Shown here one piece after another: positions 1-6,127 of a stretch of DNA of 7,816 nucleotides. Both the position numbers and the translations under genes were made by a program. The stretch comes from Deinococcus sp045062605 (GTDB lineage Bacteria > Deinococcota > Deinococci > Deinococcales > Deinococcaceae). The first letter of the stretch is position 1. Every line of letters starts with the position of its first letter. The notes under the pieces are model-generated. The model was not told the DNA's origin, did no database searches, and saw only the letters and a list, made by a program, of their open reading frames with translations. The DNA lies in the NCBI RefSeq assembly GCF_045062605.1, contig NZ_JBJGDW010000108.1:1-7816 (forward strand). The letters run 5' to 3'.

Positions 1-104
1 CCGCAGGAGAGGGGGGAACCGCAAACGCCTTCCAGACGCCGCCCACTAAAAATGAGACGACTTTCAAAACACGCTCTCAGCCCTTTTGACCCTTAGACCC
101 TCCG

Positions 105-110
105 AAGGAG
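105..110 (+). promoter_or_regulatory. Ribosome binding site fixing the DUF1501 start
   Basis: AAGGAG lies 5 nt before the ATG at 116, a textbook Shine-Dalgarno spacing. It selects the ATG at 116 over an in-frame TTG at 86, which would place ten extra residues ahead of the twin-arginine signal. It is the only strong Shine-Dalgarno in the window. Bases 1-104 hold no gene I can support and no convincing promoter. A DUF1800 gene often precedes DUF1501 genes, but none of the short frames in bases 1-96 resembles its end. Confidence 0.8.
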
Positions 111-115
111 CATCC

Positions 116-1288
116 ATGCCCAATAGACGTGATTTTCTGAAACTTTCCGCACTGGCGGTGGCCGCCACCACCGGGATGCCCGGCTTTCTGGCGCGGGCAG
201 CGGCGCAGGCCGGGGGCGACAAGACGCTGGTGGTGATCCAGTTGACGGGCGGCAACGACGGCCTGAACACCCTGATTCCCTACAGCAACGGCGCGTATTA
301 CGCCGCGCGGCCCACCATCGCCATTCCCAAAAAAGACGTGCTGACACTGACGCCGGACCTGGGCATGCACCCTTCCCTCAAGCCGCTGATGGACCTGTGG
401 GACGGTGGCAAGCTAGCCTGGATGGAAAATGTGGGCTACCCCAATCCCAACCGCTCGCACTTCGCCAGCATGGCGATCTGGCACACCGCCGATCCCACGC
501 AGGCGCAGGCCGACGGCTGGATCGGACGAATGGCCGAGAAGATCGGTGACCCGTTCTGCGCCTCCAACATCGGCTCGTCCACGCCACGCGCCCTCCAGGC
601 CGACGCCTTCAGCCTGCCCAGCATCGACGGAATCGACGGTTTTCAGATCAAATTGCCGCAGGGGGTGGACGGGGCTTTTGAAGCCATGCTGGGTGCGCCG
701 CGTGAGGGCGAGGCCGATTACCTGCTGCGCGCCACCCGGCAGTTGATGAAGAACACCGCGCGGGTGCAGCAGAACGTCAAGAAGTACAAGGCTGGCGCGA
801 GTTACCCGGACCACAAGTTCGGCGCGCAACTGCGCGACACCGCCCGCCTGATCGCCGCCGGGGTGGGCCAGCGCATCATCTACCTCACGCTGGGCAGTTT
901 TGATACCCACGCCGGGCAGCGCGGCGAGCAGGACGGGTTGCTGGGCACGCTGGCGGGTGGTCTGAGCGCCTTTTACGCGGACCTCCAGAAGCAGGGGCTG
1001 GCCGATCAGGTGCTGGTGATGGGCTTTTCCGAATTCGGGCGGCGGGTGGCCGAGAACGCCAGCGCCGGGACCGATCACGGCCAGGGCAGCGTGATGTTCG
1101 CACTTGGAAATGGCGTCAGCGGCGGCATTCACGGCAGCAGCCCGGACCTCGAAGACCTGTCGATGGGCGACATCAAATACCGCCAGGATTTCCGGGGGGT
1201 GTACGCCGAGGGCCTGCAAAAATGGCTGAAGCTGGACGCCCGCAGCGTACTGGGCGGCGACTTCACGGGACCGGGATGGGTGGCCTGA
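116..1288 (+). CDS. Tat-exported DUF1501 family protein
   Basis: This 390-residue protein belongs to the DUF1501 family, which is related to the sulfatase/alkaline phosphatase-like fold and is exported folded by the Tat system. The N-terminus shows NRRDFLK at residues 3-9, followed by an Ala-rich hydrophobic stretch and a likely AxA cleavage site near residues 28-30. Family-typical motifs are TGGNDGLN (44-51), NRSHF (112-116), FDTHAGQ (262-268), and FSEFGRR followed by GTDHG (304-322). The His and Asp residues in the last two could bind metal. The length is normal for the family and the gene looks intact. No reaction has been firmly assigned to DUF1501 proteins; a periplasmic or cell-surface hydrolase role is inference. 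The stop lies inside the next gene (13-nt overlap), which suggests the two are made together. Family assignment is firm; function is open. Confidence 0.9.
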   Translation: MPNRRDFLKLSALAVAATTGMPGFLARAAAQAGGDKTLVVIQLTGGNDGLNTLIPYSNGAYYAARPTIAIPKKDVLTLTPDLGMHPSLKPLMDLWDGGKLAWMENVGYPNPNRSHFASMAIWHTADPTQAQADGWIGRMAEKIGDPFCASNIGSSTPRALQADAFSLPSIDGIDGFQIKLPQGVDGAFEAMLGAPREGEADYLLRATRQLMKNTARVQQNVKKYKAGASYPDHKFGAQLRDTARLIAAGVGQRIIYLTLGSFDTHAGQRGEQDGLLGTLAGGLSAFYADLQKQGLADQVLVMGFSEFGRRVAENASAGTDHGQGSVMFALGNGVSGGIHGSSPDLEDLSMGDIKYRQDFRGVYAEGLQKWLKLDARSVLGGDFTGPGWVA

Positions 1289-1752
1289 AGGTCAGGATTG
1301 TGGCGGCGTCCCTGGTGGGTCTGGTAATCCTGAGCCTGCCCGCCGCCCTCGCCATGCCCAAGTACCGTTCTCAGGCCATCCAGCAATTTCATTACGACGA
1401 GGGCAATCCGCTGTGGGAACTGGACCGCCGGGTGATGGCCTGCACGTACTGCCACGTCAACGTGGGCGGCGGCGCACCCTGGAACCCGTTCGGTGAGGCC
1501 ATCCGCGCAGGCTTCAGGGCCGACGCAGAAGCGGGCCAGCAGGGCGAATTCCCCGATGTGCTGTACGCCGTGTTAAAAGCGGACGGGGATGCGGACGGCG
1601 ACGGCTACCCGGACGCGCTGGAGGTCTTCGCCCACACGTTGCCCGGCGACGCGGAAAGCAAACCCGCTACACCACTGGCCGACTTGCAGGCCGAGTTTGC
1701 GGCGGCAGGCGGTGTGGCACAGTACGCGCCGAAGGCTGCAACAGGCCGCTGA
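1276..1752 (+). CDS. Exported CXXCH protein with EF-hand-like loop (possible c-type cytochrome)
   Basis: This 158-residue protein has a signal peptide: Lys/Arg at residues 5-7, a hydrophobic core at 8-25, and a likely cleavage after ALA at 24-26. A single CTYCH motif (56-60) is followed by GGG (64-66) and NPFG (70-73). CXXCH is the covalent haem c attachment motif; the following GG and N-x-F-G pattern resembles small exported proteins of uncertain haem content. Residues 105-116 form a canonical DxDxDGxxDxxE calcium loop, as in EF-hands and thrombospondin type 3 repeats. The ATG at 1276 overlaps the DUF1501 gene by 13 nt and has only a weak GGGA upstream, so translational coupling is likely. 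It could be a one-haem electron carrier for the DUF1501 partner, or a structural metal-binding protein. I do not recognise a named family. Confidence 0.8.
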   Translation: MGGLKVRIVAASLVGLVILSLPAALAMPKYRSQAIQQFHYDEGNPLWELDRRVMACTYCHVNVGGGAPWNPFGEAIRAGFRADAEAGQQGEFPDVLYAVLKADGDADGDGYPDALEVFAHTLPGDAESKPATPLADLQAEFAAAGGVAQYAPKAATGR

Positions 1753-1771
1753 CGGGAAAAGGCCGGGTCTC

Positions 1772-1808
1772 GCCGCGTGAGGTCCAGCCCAGCCCTCCCC
1801 CACGCGGC
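1772..1808 (+). terminator. Possible hairpin after the DUF1501-cytochrome pair
   Basis: GCCGCGTG (1772-1779) is perfectly complementary to CACGCGGC (1801-1808), giving an 8-bp GC-rich stem with a 21-nt loop, partly extendable by GG:CC pairing inside. It starts 19 nt after the stop of the CXXCH gene and ends ahead of the lacI-type promoter. No T-run follows, so it is not a classical intrinsic terminator. It may simply be a transcript 3' end structure. Confidence 0.35.
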
Positions 1809-1841
1809 CCTGGGTCTTGGAATCCCTTCCACGTTCCGGGG

Positions 1842-1847
1842 TATCCT
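1842..1847 (+). promoter_or_regulatory. -10 box of the LacI-type gene, near-leaderless
   Basis: TATCCT lies 12 nt before the ATG at 1860. A start about 7 nt downstream of the box would leave a leader of only about 6 nt, with no room for a Shine-Dalgarno. TTGGAA at 1817-1822 is a possible -35, but the 19-nt spacing is long. No clear LacI-type palindrome is visible here, so autoregulation is not supported. Confidence 0.45.
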
Positions 1848-1859
1848 GGCCCCCTAACC

Positions 1860-2867
1860 ATGAAAACCCCCACTATTCAGGATGTCGCCCAGCGCGCTGG
1901 CGTGGGCGTCGGCACCGTGTCGCGGGTGTTGAACAACCATGCGGCGGTCAAGCCCACGACGCGCGAGACCGTGCTGAAGGCCATCGCGGACCTCGACTAC
2001 ACGCCCAACCCTCATGCCCGGCGCATTGCAGGCGGTAAGAGCTACACCATCAGCGTGCTGCTGCCCGTGCTGACCACCGAGTTCTATGCCCGGCTGCTGG
2101 ACGGTCTGGAAACCGCCTTTCAGGAAGCTCGCTATGACGTGGCCATCTTTCCGCTGCTGGACCGCTCGCGGCTGGAGCGCTATCTGGCCTCGCACACGCT
2201 GGCGTATCAGGCCGATGGGCTGGTGATGGCGACGTACAACCTGACCAAGGTGTTCCACGAGCGCAGGTTGCGGACCCAGCAGCCCACCGTGCTGGTGGAC
2301 GCCTACACCGACGACGCCGACTGCTCGTACATGGACAATCTGGCCGGGGGCGTGCTGGCCGGGGAATACGCCGCCACGCTGCCGGGAACGCTGTACGCCA
2401 TCTGGGTGGAGACCGAACTGGACCAGCTCTTTACCACCCGCGTCTTCGAGGACCGCCGCGCCGGGTTCCATCAGGCGCTGGCCGCTGCCGGGCGCAGGGT
2501 GGAGACCGAATACACCGCCAGTTTCGACACGCTGGCCGCCCGCAACACCGCCGCCGCGCTGCTGGAGGACGTGCAGCGCAGGGAGGGTGGTCTGCCCTGC
2601 ACGGTGTTCGCCTCTGCCGATCTGCTGGCCGGGGCGCTGCTGGACGAGGCGCGGGTGCGCGGGCTGACGCCGGGCCAGGACGTGTACATCATCGGTTTCG
2701 ACGATCAGCCGTGGGCCGCCGCGCGTGGCCTGACCACCCTGCACCAGCCCGTGGAGGCGATGGGGTACGAGGCCGCCCAGCTCCTGCTGTCGCGCCTGGG
2801 AGGCTACCGGGGGCCAGCGCGTGCCCGCCGTTTCCAGCCGCATCTGGTGGTGCGGGACAGCGCGTAG
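1860..2867 (+). CDS. LacI-family transcriptional regulator
   Basis: This 335-residue protein has the full LacI/GalR layout. The DNA-binding helix-turn-helix is at residues 5-26 (TIQDVAQRAGV, then GTVSRVLNN). A hinge follows at about 50-60 (NPHARRIAGGK), and the rest is a periplasmic-binding-protein-like effector domain from about 62 to 335, including the family signature IIGFDDQP (277-284) near the C-terminus. The hinge position that usually holds the minor-groove-wedging Leu is Ile56. Length is normal and the gene is intact. It is a monocistronic unit with a near-leaderless start. No transporter or sugar catabolic gene lies beside it in this window, so neither its effector nor its targets can be read from context. 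The gene after it is on the opposite strand. Confidence 0.92.
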   Translation: MKTPTIQDVAQRAGVGVGTVSRVLNNHAAVKPTTRETVLKAIADLDYTPNPHARRIAGGKSYTISVLLPVLTTEFYARLLDGLETAFQEARYDVAIFPLLDRSRLERYLASHTLAYQADGLVMATYNLTKVFHERRLRTQQPTVLVDAYTDDADCSYMDNLAGGVLAGEYAATLPGTLYAIWVETELDQLFTTRVFEDRRAGFHQALAAAGRRVETEYTASFDTLAARNTAAALLEDVQRREGGLPCTVFASADLLAGALLDEARVRGLTPGQDVYIIGFDDQPWAAARGLTTLHQPVEAMGYEAAQLLLSRLGGYRGPARARRFQPHLVVRDSA

Positions 2868-2879
2868 GCCCACAAGTTG

Positions 2880-3019
2880 TAATACGGATTCCGTTTGTTT
2901 CGTGCAGGAATCGGAACAGCGTCGATCCCTCCACTCCACGCCCGGAACCCGTTTTTCTCCCTCTCACTCCGCTCGGATTTTCAGGTATTTTCAACACCTT
3001 CTAATCGGAGTCCGTATAA
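2880..3019. repeat. 140-bp inverted-repeat element (MITE-like)
   Basis: The left end (2880-2896, TAATACGGATTCCGTTT) and the reverse complement of the right end (3003-3019) match at 14 of 17 bases. The core ACGGA(T/C)TCCG is itself close to palindromic. The interior holds no coding frame with the local codon bias. The element fills nearly the whole gap between the convergent LacI-type and DinB genes, ending 9 bp from the DinB stop. It resembles the small dispersed repeats known from Deinococcus genomes; that link is from memory, not a search. No clear target-site duplication is visible. It could also serve as a two-way transcript end. Confidence 0.6.
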
Positions 3020-3028
3020 CTCAGCGAA

Positions 3029-4099
3029 TCAGTCGAACAGCCCCGGTTGCACCGGAATTTCCCCAACGCCACACAGGCCCGCCGCCGTGATTCCGGCCAG
3101 CCGCACGCCCCGGCCCGACAGCAGCTCCGGCGTCAGCGAATGCGCGGCGGCGCGGGCCAGATCGGGGGCCAGATGGACCGGGGCAGGCAGCGTGACGCGG
3201 CGGGTGATGATGGCCCGGTCACTGAACTTGAGCTTTAAAACCACGGTGCGCCCGGCCAGCCCCGCACGCTCCAGCCGCCGCTCTACCGCGTCCGCCAGCA
3301 CGGGCAGGCGCTCCAGCACCGGGGCCACCCCCCGCAGATCGTCGCCGTAGGTTTCCTCCGCGCCGATGCTCTTGTGGGGGCGGTCCGGGTCCACCGGGCG
3401 GTCATCCAGGCCGTGGGCGATGCGCCAGAAGTGCTGCCCCATCTTGCCAAACTGGGCGGTGAGCGCCTCCGGCGAGGCGGCGCGCAGGTCCGCCCCGGTG
3501 TGGATGCCCCGCGCGGCCAGCTTGGCGGCGGTGGCCGGGCCGACGCCGTGAAAGTCGCCGACGGGCAGCGAGGCCAGCAACCCGTCCACCTGGGCAGGCA
3601 GCAGCACGGTCAGGCCGTCGGGCTTGTTCATGCCGCTGGCCAGCTTGGCAAGGAACTTGTTGACGCTGACCCCGGCGGTGGCGGTCAGCCCGGTCTCGGC
3701 CCGGATGTCGGCGCGGATGGCCTGTGCGATGCGGGTGGCGCTGGGTCCGCCGCGCAGGGGGACCGTGACATCCAGGTAGGCCTCGTCCAGCGACAGCGGC
3801 TCGATCTGGGCGGTGTAGCGGGCGAACACGGCGCGAATCTGGGTGCTGACCTCGCGGTACGCCTCGAAGCGGGGCGGCACCACCAGCAGGTCCGGGCAGC
3901 GCTCCAGCGCCCTGTACAGCGGCATGGCGCTGCGGACGCCGAAGGGCCGCGCCTCGTAATTGGCGGTCAACACCACGCTGCGCCGCCCATCCCAGGCCAC
4001 CGCCAGCGGACGCCCCCGCAACCGCGCGTCGTCCCGCCCCTCCACCGACGCGTAAAAGGCGTCCATATCCACATGAATAATCTTGCGCGCGGTGGACAT
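3029..4099 (-). CDS. dinB: Y-family DNA polymerase IV
   Basis: This 356-residue Y-family polymerase performs low-fidelity translesion synthesis. Motif HVDMDAFYASVE (9-20) carries the metal ligand Asp11 and the sugar steric gate at Tyr16. YEARPFGVRSAMP (48-60) is the nucleotide-contacting motif. SLDEAYLDVT (103-112) supplies Asp105 and Glu106. GVSVNKFLAKLAS (143-155) completes the palm, a helix-hairpin-helix (about 180-205) forms the thumb, and the little-finger domain follows to about 345. The last residues, QPGLF (351-355), fit the beta-clamp binding pentapeptide, so the protein is complete. Tyr at the gate is common in DinB relatives. The ATG at 4099 has no Shine-Dalgarno but a TAACAT box 6 nt ahead. 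I see no LexA-type palindrome. As far as I recall D. radiodurans R1 lacks DinB, so its presence may mark a different species. Confidence 0.95.
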   Translation of the reverse strand: MSTARKIIHVDMDAFYASVEGRDDARLRGRPLAVAWDGRRSVVLTANYEARPFGVRSAMPLYRALERCPDLLVVPPRFEAYREVSTQIRAVFARYTAQIEPLSLDEAYLDVTVPLRGGPSATRIAQAIRADIRAETGLTATAGVSVNKFLAKLASGMNKPDGLTVLLPAQVDGLLASLPVGDFHGVGPATAAKLAARGIHTGADLRAASPEALTAQFGKMGQHFWRIAHGLDDRPVDPDRPHKSIGAEETYGDDLRGVAPVLERLPVLADAVERRLERAGLAGRTVVLKLKFSDRAIITRRVTLPAPVHLAPDLARAAAHSLTPELLSGRGVRLAGITAAGLCGVGEIPVQPGLFD

Positions 4100-4105
4100 G
4101 GACCC

Positions 4106-4111
4106 ATGTTA
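4106..4111 (-). promoter_or_regulatory. -10 box of dinB, leaderless
   Basis: Read on the minus strand, TAACAT ends 6 nt before the dinB ATG, so transcription would begin at or next to the start codon. The position where a -35 box should be reads CCGACT, a weak match. The region back to the first GC-rich repeat has no obvious regulator site. Confidence 0.5.
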
Positions 4112-4140
4112 CGGCAGGGGCGTAATCCAGTCGGGTTTTG

Positions 4141-4190
4141 CTCGAAGGTCAGGTGCAGCCCGCTCCCACCACGGGCAAAAGCCGAAGCAG
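4141..4190 (+). repeat. Dispersed GC-rich repeat, copy A (partial)
   Basis: The core at 4159-4190 (CCCGCTCCCACCACGGGC, then AAAAGCCGAAGC) matches the right two thirds of the repeat seen again at 4898, 5670 and 6389, but lacks the C-run left part. It also carries CTCGAAGGT and CAGGT (4141-4154), a left extension shared with the copy at 5640, where 6 extra bases separate the two words. It lies upstream of the first toxin-antitoxin module. Confidence 0.7.
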
Positions 4191-4212
4191 AGCAAGCAGC
4201 ACCAATCGCTCA

Positions 4213-4246
4213 TCATATAAGTATGAATGATAGTATGAGTCTATGA
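4213..4246 (+). promoter_or_regulatory. Leaderless promoter and candidate operator of the first toxin-antitoxin pair
   Basis: TAGTAT (4231-4236) is a -10 box 6 nt before the ATG at 4243. Just upstream, TCATA (4213-4217) and TATGA (4222-4226) form an inverted repeat. The word ATGA then recurs at 4223, 4234 and 4243, 11 and 9 bp apart, about one helical turn each. Ribbon-helix-helix antitoxins bind tandem half-sites on one DNA face, so this is a good autoregulatory operator candidate. The motif reading is direct; the operator role is inference. Confidence 0.5.
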
Positions 4247-4497
4247 CCACAGATTCTGCACAGCGTATGACCATCAGTCTTCCGCCGGAAGCCGCCCGCT
4301 ATCTGGAGGAGTATCAACAGGCCCACCACCTGAGCAGCCGCAGTGAGGCGGTGTTGAAGGCGGTGCAGGCCCTGCGTGACCAGCAACTGGCCAAGGACTA
4401 CGCTGCCCTGGCCCGCGAGAATGACCCGGAACGCGTCCGCTTTCTGGAAGGCAACACTGATGGTATGGAACCGGGTGACGGCAGCGAATGGCTGTAA
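4243..4497 (+). CDS. Ribbon-helix-helix antitoxin of a MazF-like module
   Basis: This 84-residue protein has an N-terminal ribbon-helix-helix fold at about residues 8-50: the strand RMTISLP (8-14), helix A, then SSRSEAVLKAVQAL (31-44). The C-terminal part (51-84) is charged and ends GDGSEWL, as expected of a flexible toxin-neutralising tail. Antitoxins of this type dimerise through the strand, bind their own promoter, and block the toxin with the C-terminus. The ATG at 4243 is supported by the TAGTAT box 6 nt upstream; an internal ATG at 4267 would begin right at the strand. The MazF-like gene follows after 46 nt on the same strand. CopG- or MazE-like by type; no specific name is justified. 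Confidence 0.82.
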   Translation: MTTDSAQRMTISLPPEAARYLEEYQQAHHLSSRSEAVLKAVQALRDQQLAKDYAALARENDPERVRFLEGNTDGMEPGDGSEWL

Positions 4498-4543
4498 GTC
4501 TGTCCAGGCTGTCGTTTCACTCGGTCATCAAAATGGTCTGTTT

Positions 4544-4897
4544 ATGACATCTGCTGTAGACCTGATCCGGCGCGGCGATATCCTGCTGATCGAATTTGGC
4601 CCCGCCCGCCGTGCAGAAGCGGATTTTGTCCGCCCCGCCGTGGTGATCACCAACAATGTCGCCAACGCCGGAGCAGACGCGATCACGGTGATTCCGTTGA
4701 CCAGCAATTTAAGCAGCGTGTACGCCTTTCAACTGCTGCTCCCCACCGAGCGCACCGGACTCAATCAGGACAGCAAGGCACAGACGGAATTGATCGGCTC
4801 TGTGGCCCTGACCCGTGTGCGCCAGCGCCTGGGCCATGTTCCCGAAGACCTGATGCGTGCGCTGGACGGCAGAATCCGGCTGCATCTGGCGCTTTAG
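4544..4897 (+). CDS. MazF/PemK-family endoribonuclease toxin
   Basis: This 117-residue protein fits the MazF/PemK family of single-strand mRNA-cleaving toxins. RRGDILLIEF (9-18) is the conserved first strand, RPAVVITNN (30-38) holds the catalytic-type Arg30, and IPLTSN (50-55) holds the partner Thr53. The C-terminal part (about 84-117) fits the family's final strands and helix. The gene appears intact. The start is the least certain point: the ATG at 4544 lies 46 nt after the antitoxin stop, with neither a Shine-Dalgarno nor a TANNNT box ahead. The frame stays open upstream, but no better start is present. Most such pairs overlap or nearly touch, so the gap is unusual. The partner antitoxin is the RHH protein just upstream. 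Confidence 0.85.
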   Translation: MTSAVDLIRRGDILLIEFGPARRAEADFVRPAVVITNNVANAGADAITVIPLTSNLSSVYAFQLLLPTERTGLNQDSKAQTELIGSVALTRVRQRLGHVPEDLMRALDGRIRLHLAL

Positions 4898-4941
4898 CCC
4901 CCCCAAACCCCCCGCCCCCACCACAGGCGAAAGCCGAAGCG
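4898..4941 (+). repeat. Dispersed GC-rich repeat, copy B
   Basis: It begins right after the stop of the MazF-like gene: a run of 7 C, AAA, CCCCCCGCCCCCACCACAGG, then CGAAAGCCGAAGCG. It differs from copies C and D mainly by loss of the CTG inside the C-runs and by A for G in CACAGG. It lies between two convergent toxin genes, 13 bp from the end of the PIN toxin gene. On the minus strand it gives long G-runs separated by C and TTT. Confidence 0.8.
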
Positions 4942-4954
4942 CAGGGCAGAGGCA

Positions 4955-5347
4955 CTACCGAATCAATTGCACCTTAAACGGCAGGTCTGGAATCACGGCC
5001 CAGCCGCGTTCCGCCGTCAGCACGTCCAGTCCCAGCGCCTCCGCCGTTCCCAGGCAACAGGCGTCGCCCAGGCTCAGGTCATACGGCGATTTGCGGGCGT
5101 AATAGAACGCGGCCTTCTCGCGGCAGGCGGCGTCAAAGGGCAACTCCCGAACCACCGAAAGCAGTTTGGTGTATTGCTGTGCAACTTGCCCAGGCGTGAA
5201 CTCGCCGCGCCCCACCAGTTTGCCTTCTACTTCCGTCAGGGTCACGCTGCTGACCGCGCACCGATACTGGAGCAATGCAGCGCTGACGGCCTCTGTCCCC
5301 GGTTCATTGGTCAGAAAGGCCAGAAACACACTGGCATCCAGCAGCAC
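4955..5347 (-). CDS. PIN-domain ribonuclease toxin (VapC type), first copy
   Basis: This 130-residue PIN-domain protein is a VapC-type toxin, a metal-dependent ribonuclease that typically cuts tRNA or rRNA. The acidic site is visible: Asp4 in LLDASVF, Glu39 in TLTEVEG, Asp95 in SLGDACCL, and Glu113 in LTAERGW, where many relatives have Asp. Length is normal. The start is a GTG whose G is the last base of the antitoxin's TAG stop (TAGTG), so translation is probably coupled. The upstream partner is the AbrB-type antitoxin. It is unrelated in detail to the second PIN toxin at 5726-6127, so the two pairs are not a recent duplication. Target RNA cannot be read from sequence. Confidence 0.88.
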   Translation of the reverse strand: MLLDASVFLAFLTNEPGTEAVSAALLQYRCAVSSVTLTEVEGKLVGRGEFTPGQVAQQYTKLLSVVRELPFDAACREKAAFYYARKSPYDLSLGDACCLGTAEALGLDVLTAERGWAVIPDLPFKVQLIR

Positions 5348-5613
5348 TACCAGCCCTTCCGGGCGGCCTCGGCGCGGCGGTCATCCAGCAGTTCCTGCGT
5401 CAAGTCGCGTCCGGCAGCAGCCCCAGTCTTCACCAGGCTCCCCCGGAGTTCATCAATCAACTGACGTTTGCTGGTCAGCCGATACCCTGTTCCGTCTTTG
5501 AGGAGGATCAGGTCATCGCCTTCCTGCACGCCCAGATCGGCACGCACATCGCCAGGGACAACGACGCGCCCCTGGGCTTGCACCTTGAGATGGTAGGCAC
5601 GAGAAGCGGTCAT
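5347..5613 (-). CDS. AbrB/SpoVT-type antitoxin (VapB/MazE-like)
   Basis: This 88-residue protein has an N-terminal swapped-hairpin AbrB DNA-binding domain at about residues 8-48: QAQGRVVVPGDVRADLGV (12-29), then EGDDLILL (31-38). The C-terminal half (50-88) is charged and helical, with LTQELLDDRR near the end, and likely wraps the PIN toxin. It shares one base with the start of that toxin. The ATG at 5613 has TATAGA 7 nt upstream and only a GAGG two bases ahead, too close to act as a ribosome site, so a leaderless transcript is likely. Antitoxins of this fold usually repress their own promoter; no clean palindrome was found here. Confidence 0.88.
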   Translation of the reverse strand: MTASRAYHLKVQAQGRVVVPGDVRADLGVQEGDDLILLKDGTGYRLTSKRQLIDELRGSLVKTGAAAGRDLTQELLDDRRAEAARKGW

Positions 5614-5620
5614 GCCTCAG

Positions 5621-5626
5621 TCTATA
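5621..5626 (-). promoter_or_regulatory. -10 box of the AbrB-type antitoxin gene, leaderless
   Basis: On the minus strand TATAGA ends 7 nt before the ATG at 5613. AGTC occurs on both sides of the box on the plus strand as a direct, not inverted, repeat. A matching -35 box is not evident. Confidence 0.5.
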
Positions 5627-5639
5627 AAGTCGGGCAGCA

Positions 5640-5714
5640 CTCGAAGGTGATCTTCAGGTCATGACGATGCCCAAACCCCCTGCCCGCCCCCACCACGGGC
5701 GAAAGCCGAAGCGG
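5640..5714 (+). repeat. Dispersed GC-rich repeat, copy C with left extension
   Basis: The core (5670-5713) reads CCCAAACCCCCTGCCCGCCC, then CCACCACGGGCGAAAGCCGAAGCGG, nearly identical to copy D. The left extension with CTCGAAGGT (5640-5648) and CAGGT (5655-5659) is shared with copy A. It lies between the AbrB-antitoxin promoter and the end of the second PIN toxin gene. Within the core, GCCCG and CGGGC can pair across a 9-nt loop. Confidence 0.8.
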
Positions 5715-5725
5715 ACGCGGGAGCT

Positions 5726-6127
5726 TTAGACCTGTACGAGTGTCAGCGGAATGTATGCAGCATAGCGGGCGAAGTCCCGGTCTTTGGTTAGGATCGGCAG
5801 ACCCCAGGTAACGCTACAGGCGCAGATCAGATAATCCGTGCTGCTGCCCTGAATGCCGTGGCTGCGGCACAGGTTGAAGAACTCGGCAGCCAATTCGTGT
5901 TCGGCCTGCATCGGCGGACGCTCTGGGAAGGCGGCCAGCGCCGCACGCAGGCGATCAAATTGGGCGCGGTCACGGCAACCCTGGAGCGCTTCCTGCCGAA
6001 TACACCCCAGCATCTGCACGCGGCTTTCCCGGATCAGTTCGGTCAGGAGAGCGGCTTCGGGGGACGGTTCACCGCTACGCTTTCTCAGGCCCTCTGACCA
6101 GACATCGGTGTCCACAATGACATTCAA
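5726..6127 (-). CDS. PIN-domain ribonuclease toxin (VapC type), second copy
   Basis: This 133-residue PIN-domain toxin shows Asp6 in VDTDVW, Glu46 in RQEALQG, Asp98 in SSTDYLICA, and Asp116/Asp118 in LTKDRDF, which together make the usual acidic metal site. The final part, LPILTKDRDFARYA, fits the VapC subgroup that pairs with short VapB antitoxins such as the one just upstream. The start is TTG at 6127, overlapping the antitoxin TGA by 4 nt (TTGA). The only nearby ATG (6121-6123) is out of frame, so TTG is the best choice. The gene appears complete. Its RNA target cannot be inferred. Confidence 0.87.
   Translation of the reverse strand: MNVIVDTDVWSEGLRKRSGEPSPEAALLTELIRESRVQMLGCIRQEALQGCRDRAQFDRLRAALAAFPERPPMQAEHELAAEFFNLCRSHGIQGSSTDYLICACSVTWGLPILTKDRDFARYAAYIPLTLVQV

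Noticed and set aside
86..115. TTG at 86 as start of the DUF1501 protein
   Set aside because: It would put ten residues ahead of the twin-arginine signal and ignore the AAGGAG sited 5 nt before the ATG at 116.
413..1219. Minus-strand open frame opposite the DUF1501 gene
   Set aside because: It is antisense to an intact, motif-rich gene. Long reverse frames are common in high-GC DNA with strong third-position bias.
1854..2939. Long minus-strand open frame opposite the LacI-type gene
   Set aside because: It lies antisense to a gene with clear LacI motifs and is rich in Gln, His, Arg and Gly, as expected from GC-rich codons read in reverse. It has no recognisable domain.
3374..4246. Plus-strand open frame of 290 codons opposite dinB
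   Set aside because: It mirrors the dinB coding bias and has low-complexity Gly/Gln/Arg composition; every Y-family motif is on the other strand.
4967..5464. Plus-strand frames opposite the AbrB/PIN pair
   Set aside because: The minus-strand pair has the PIN acidic site, the AbrB motif and a one-base stop-start overlap; the plus frames show only Arg/Gln-rich filler.
5641..5725. Possible small gene between the two PIN modules
   Set aside because: The stretch is mostly repeat copy C and promoter; no start codon is followed by a frame with local codon bias.
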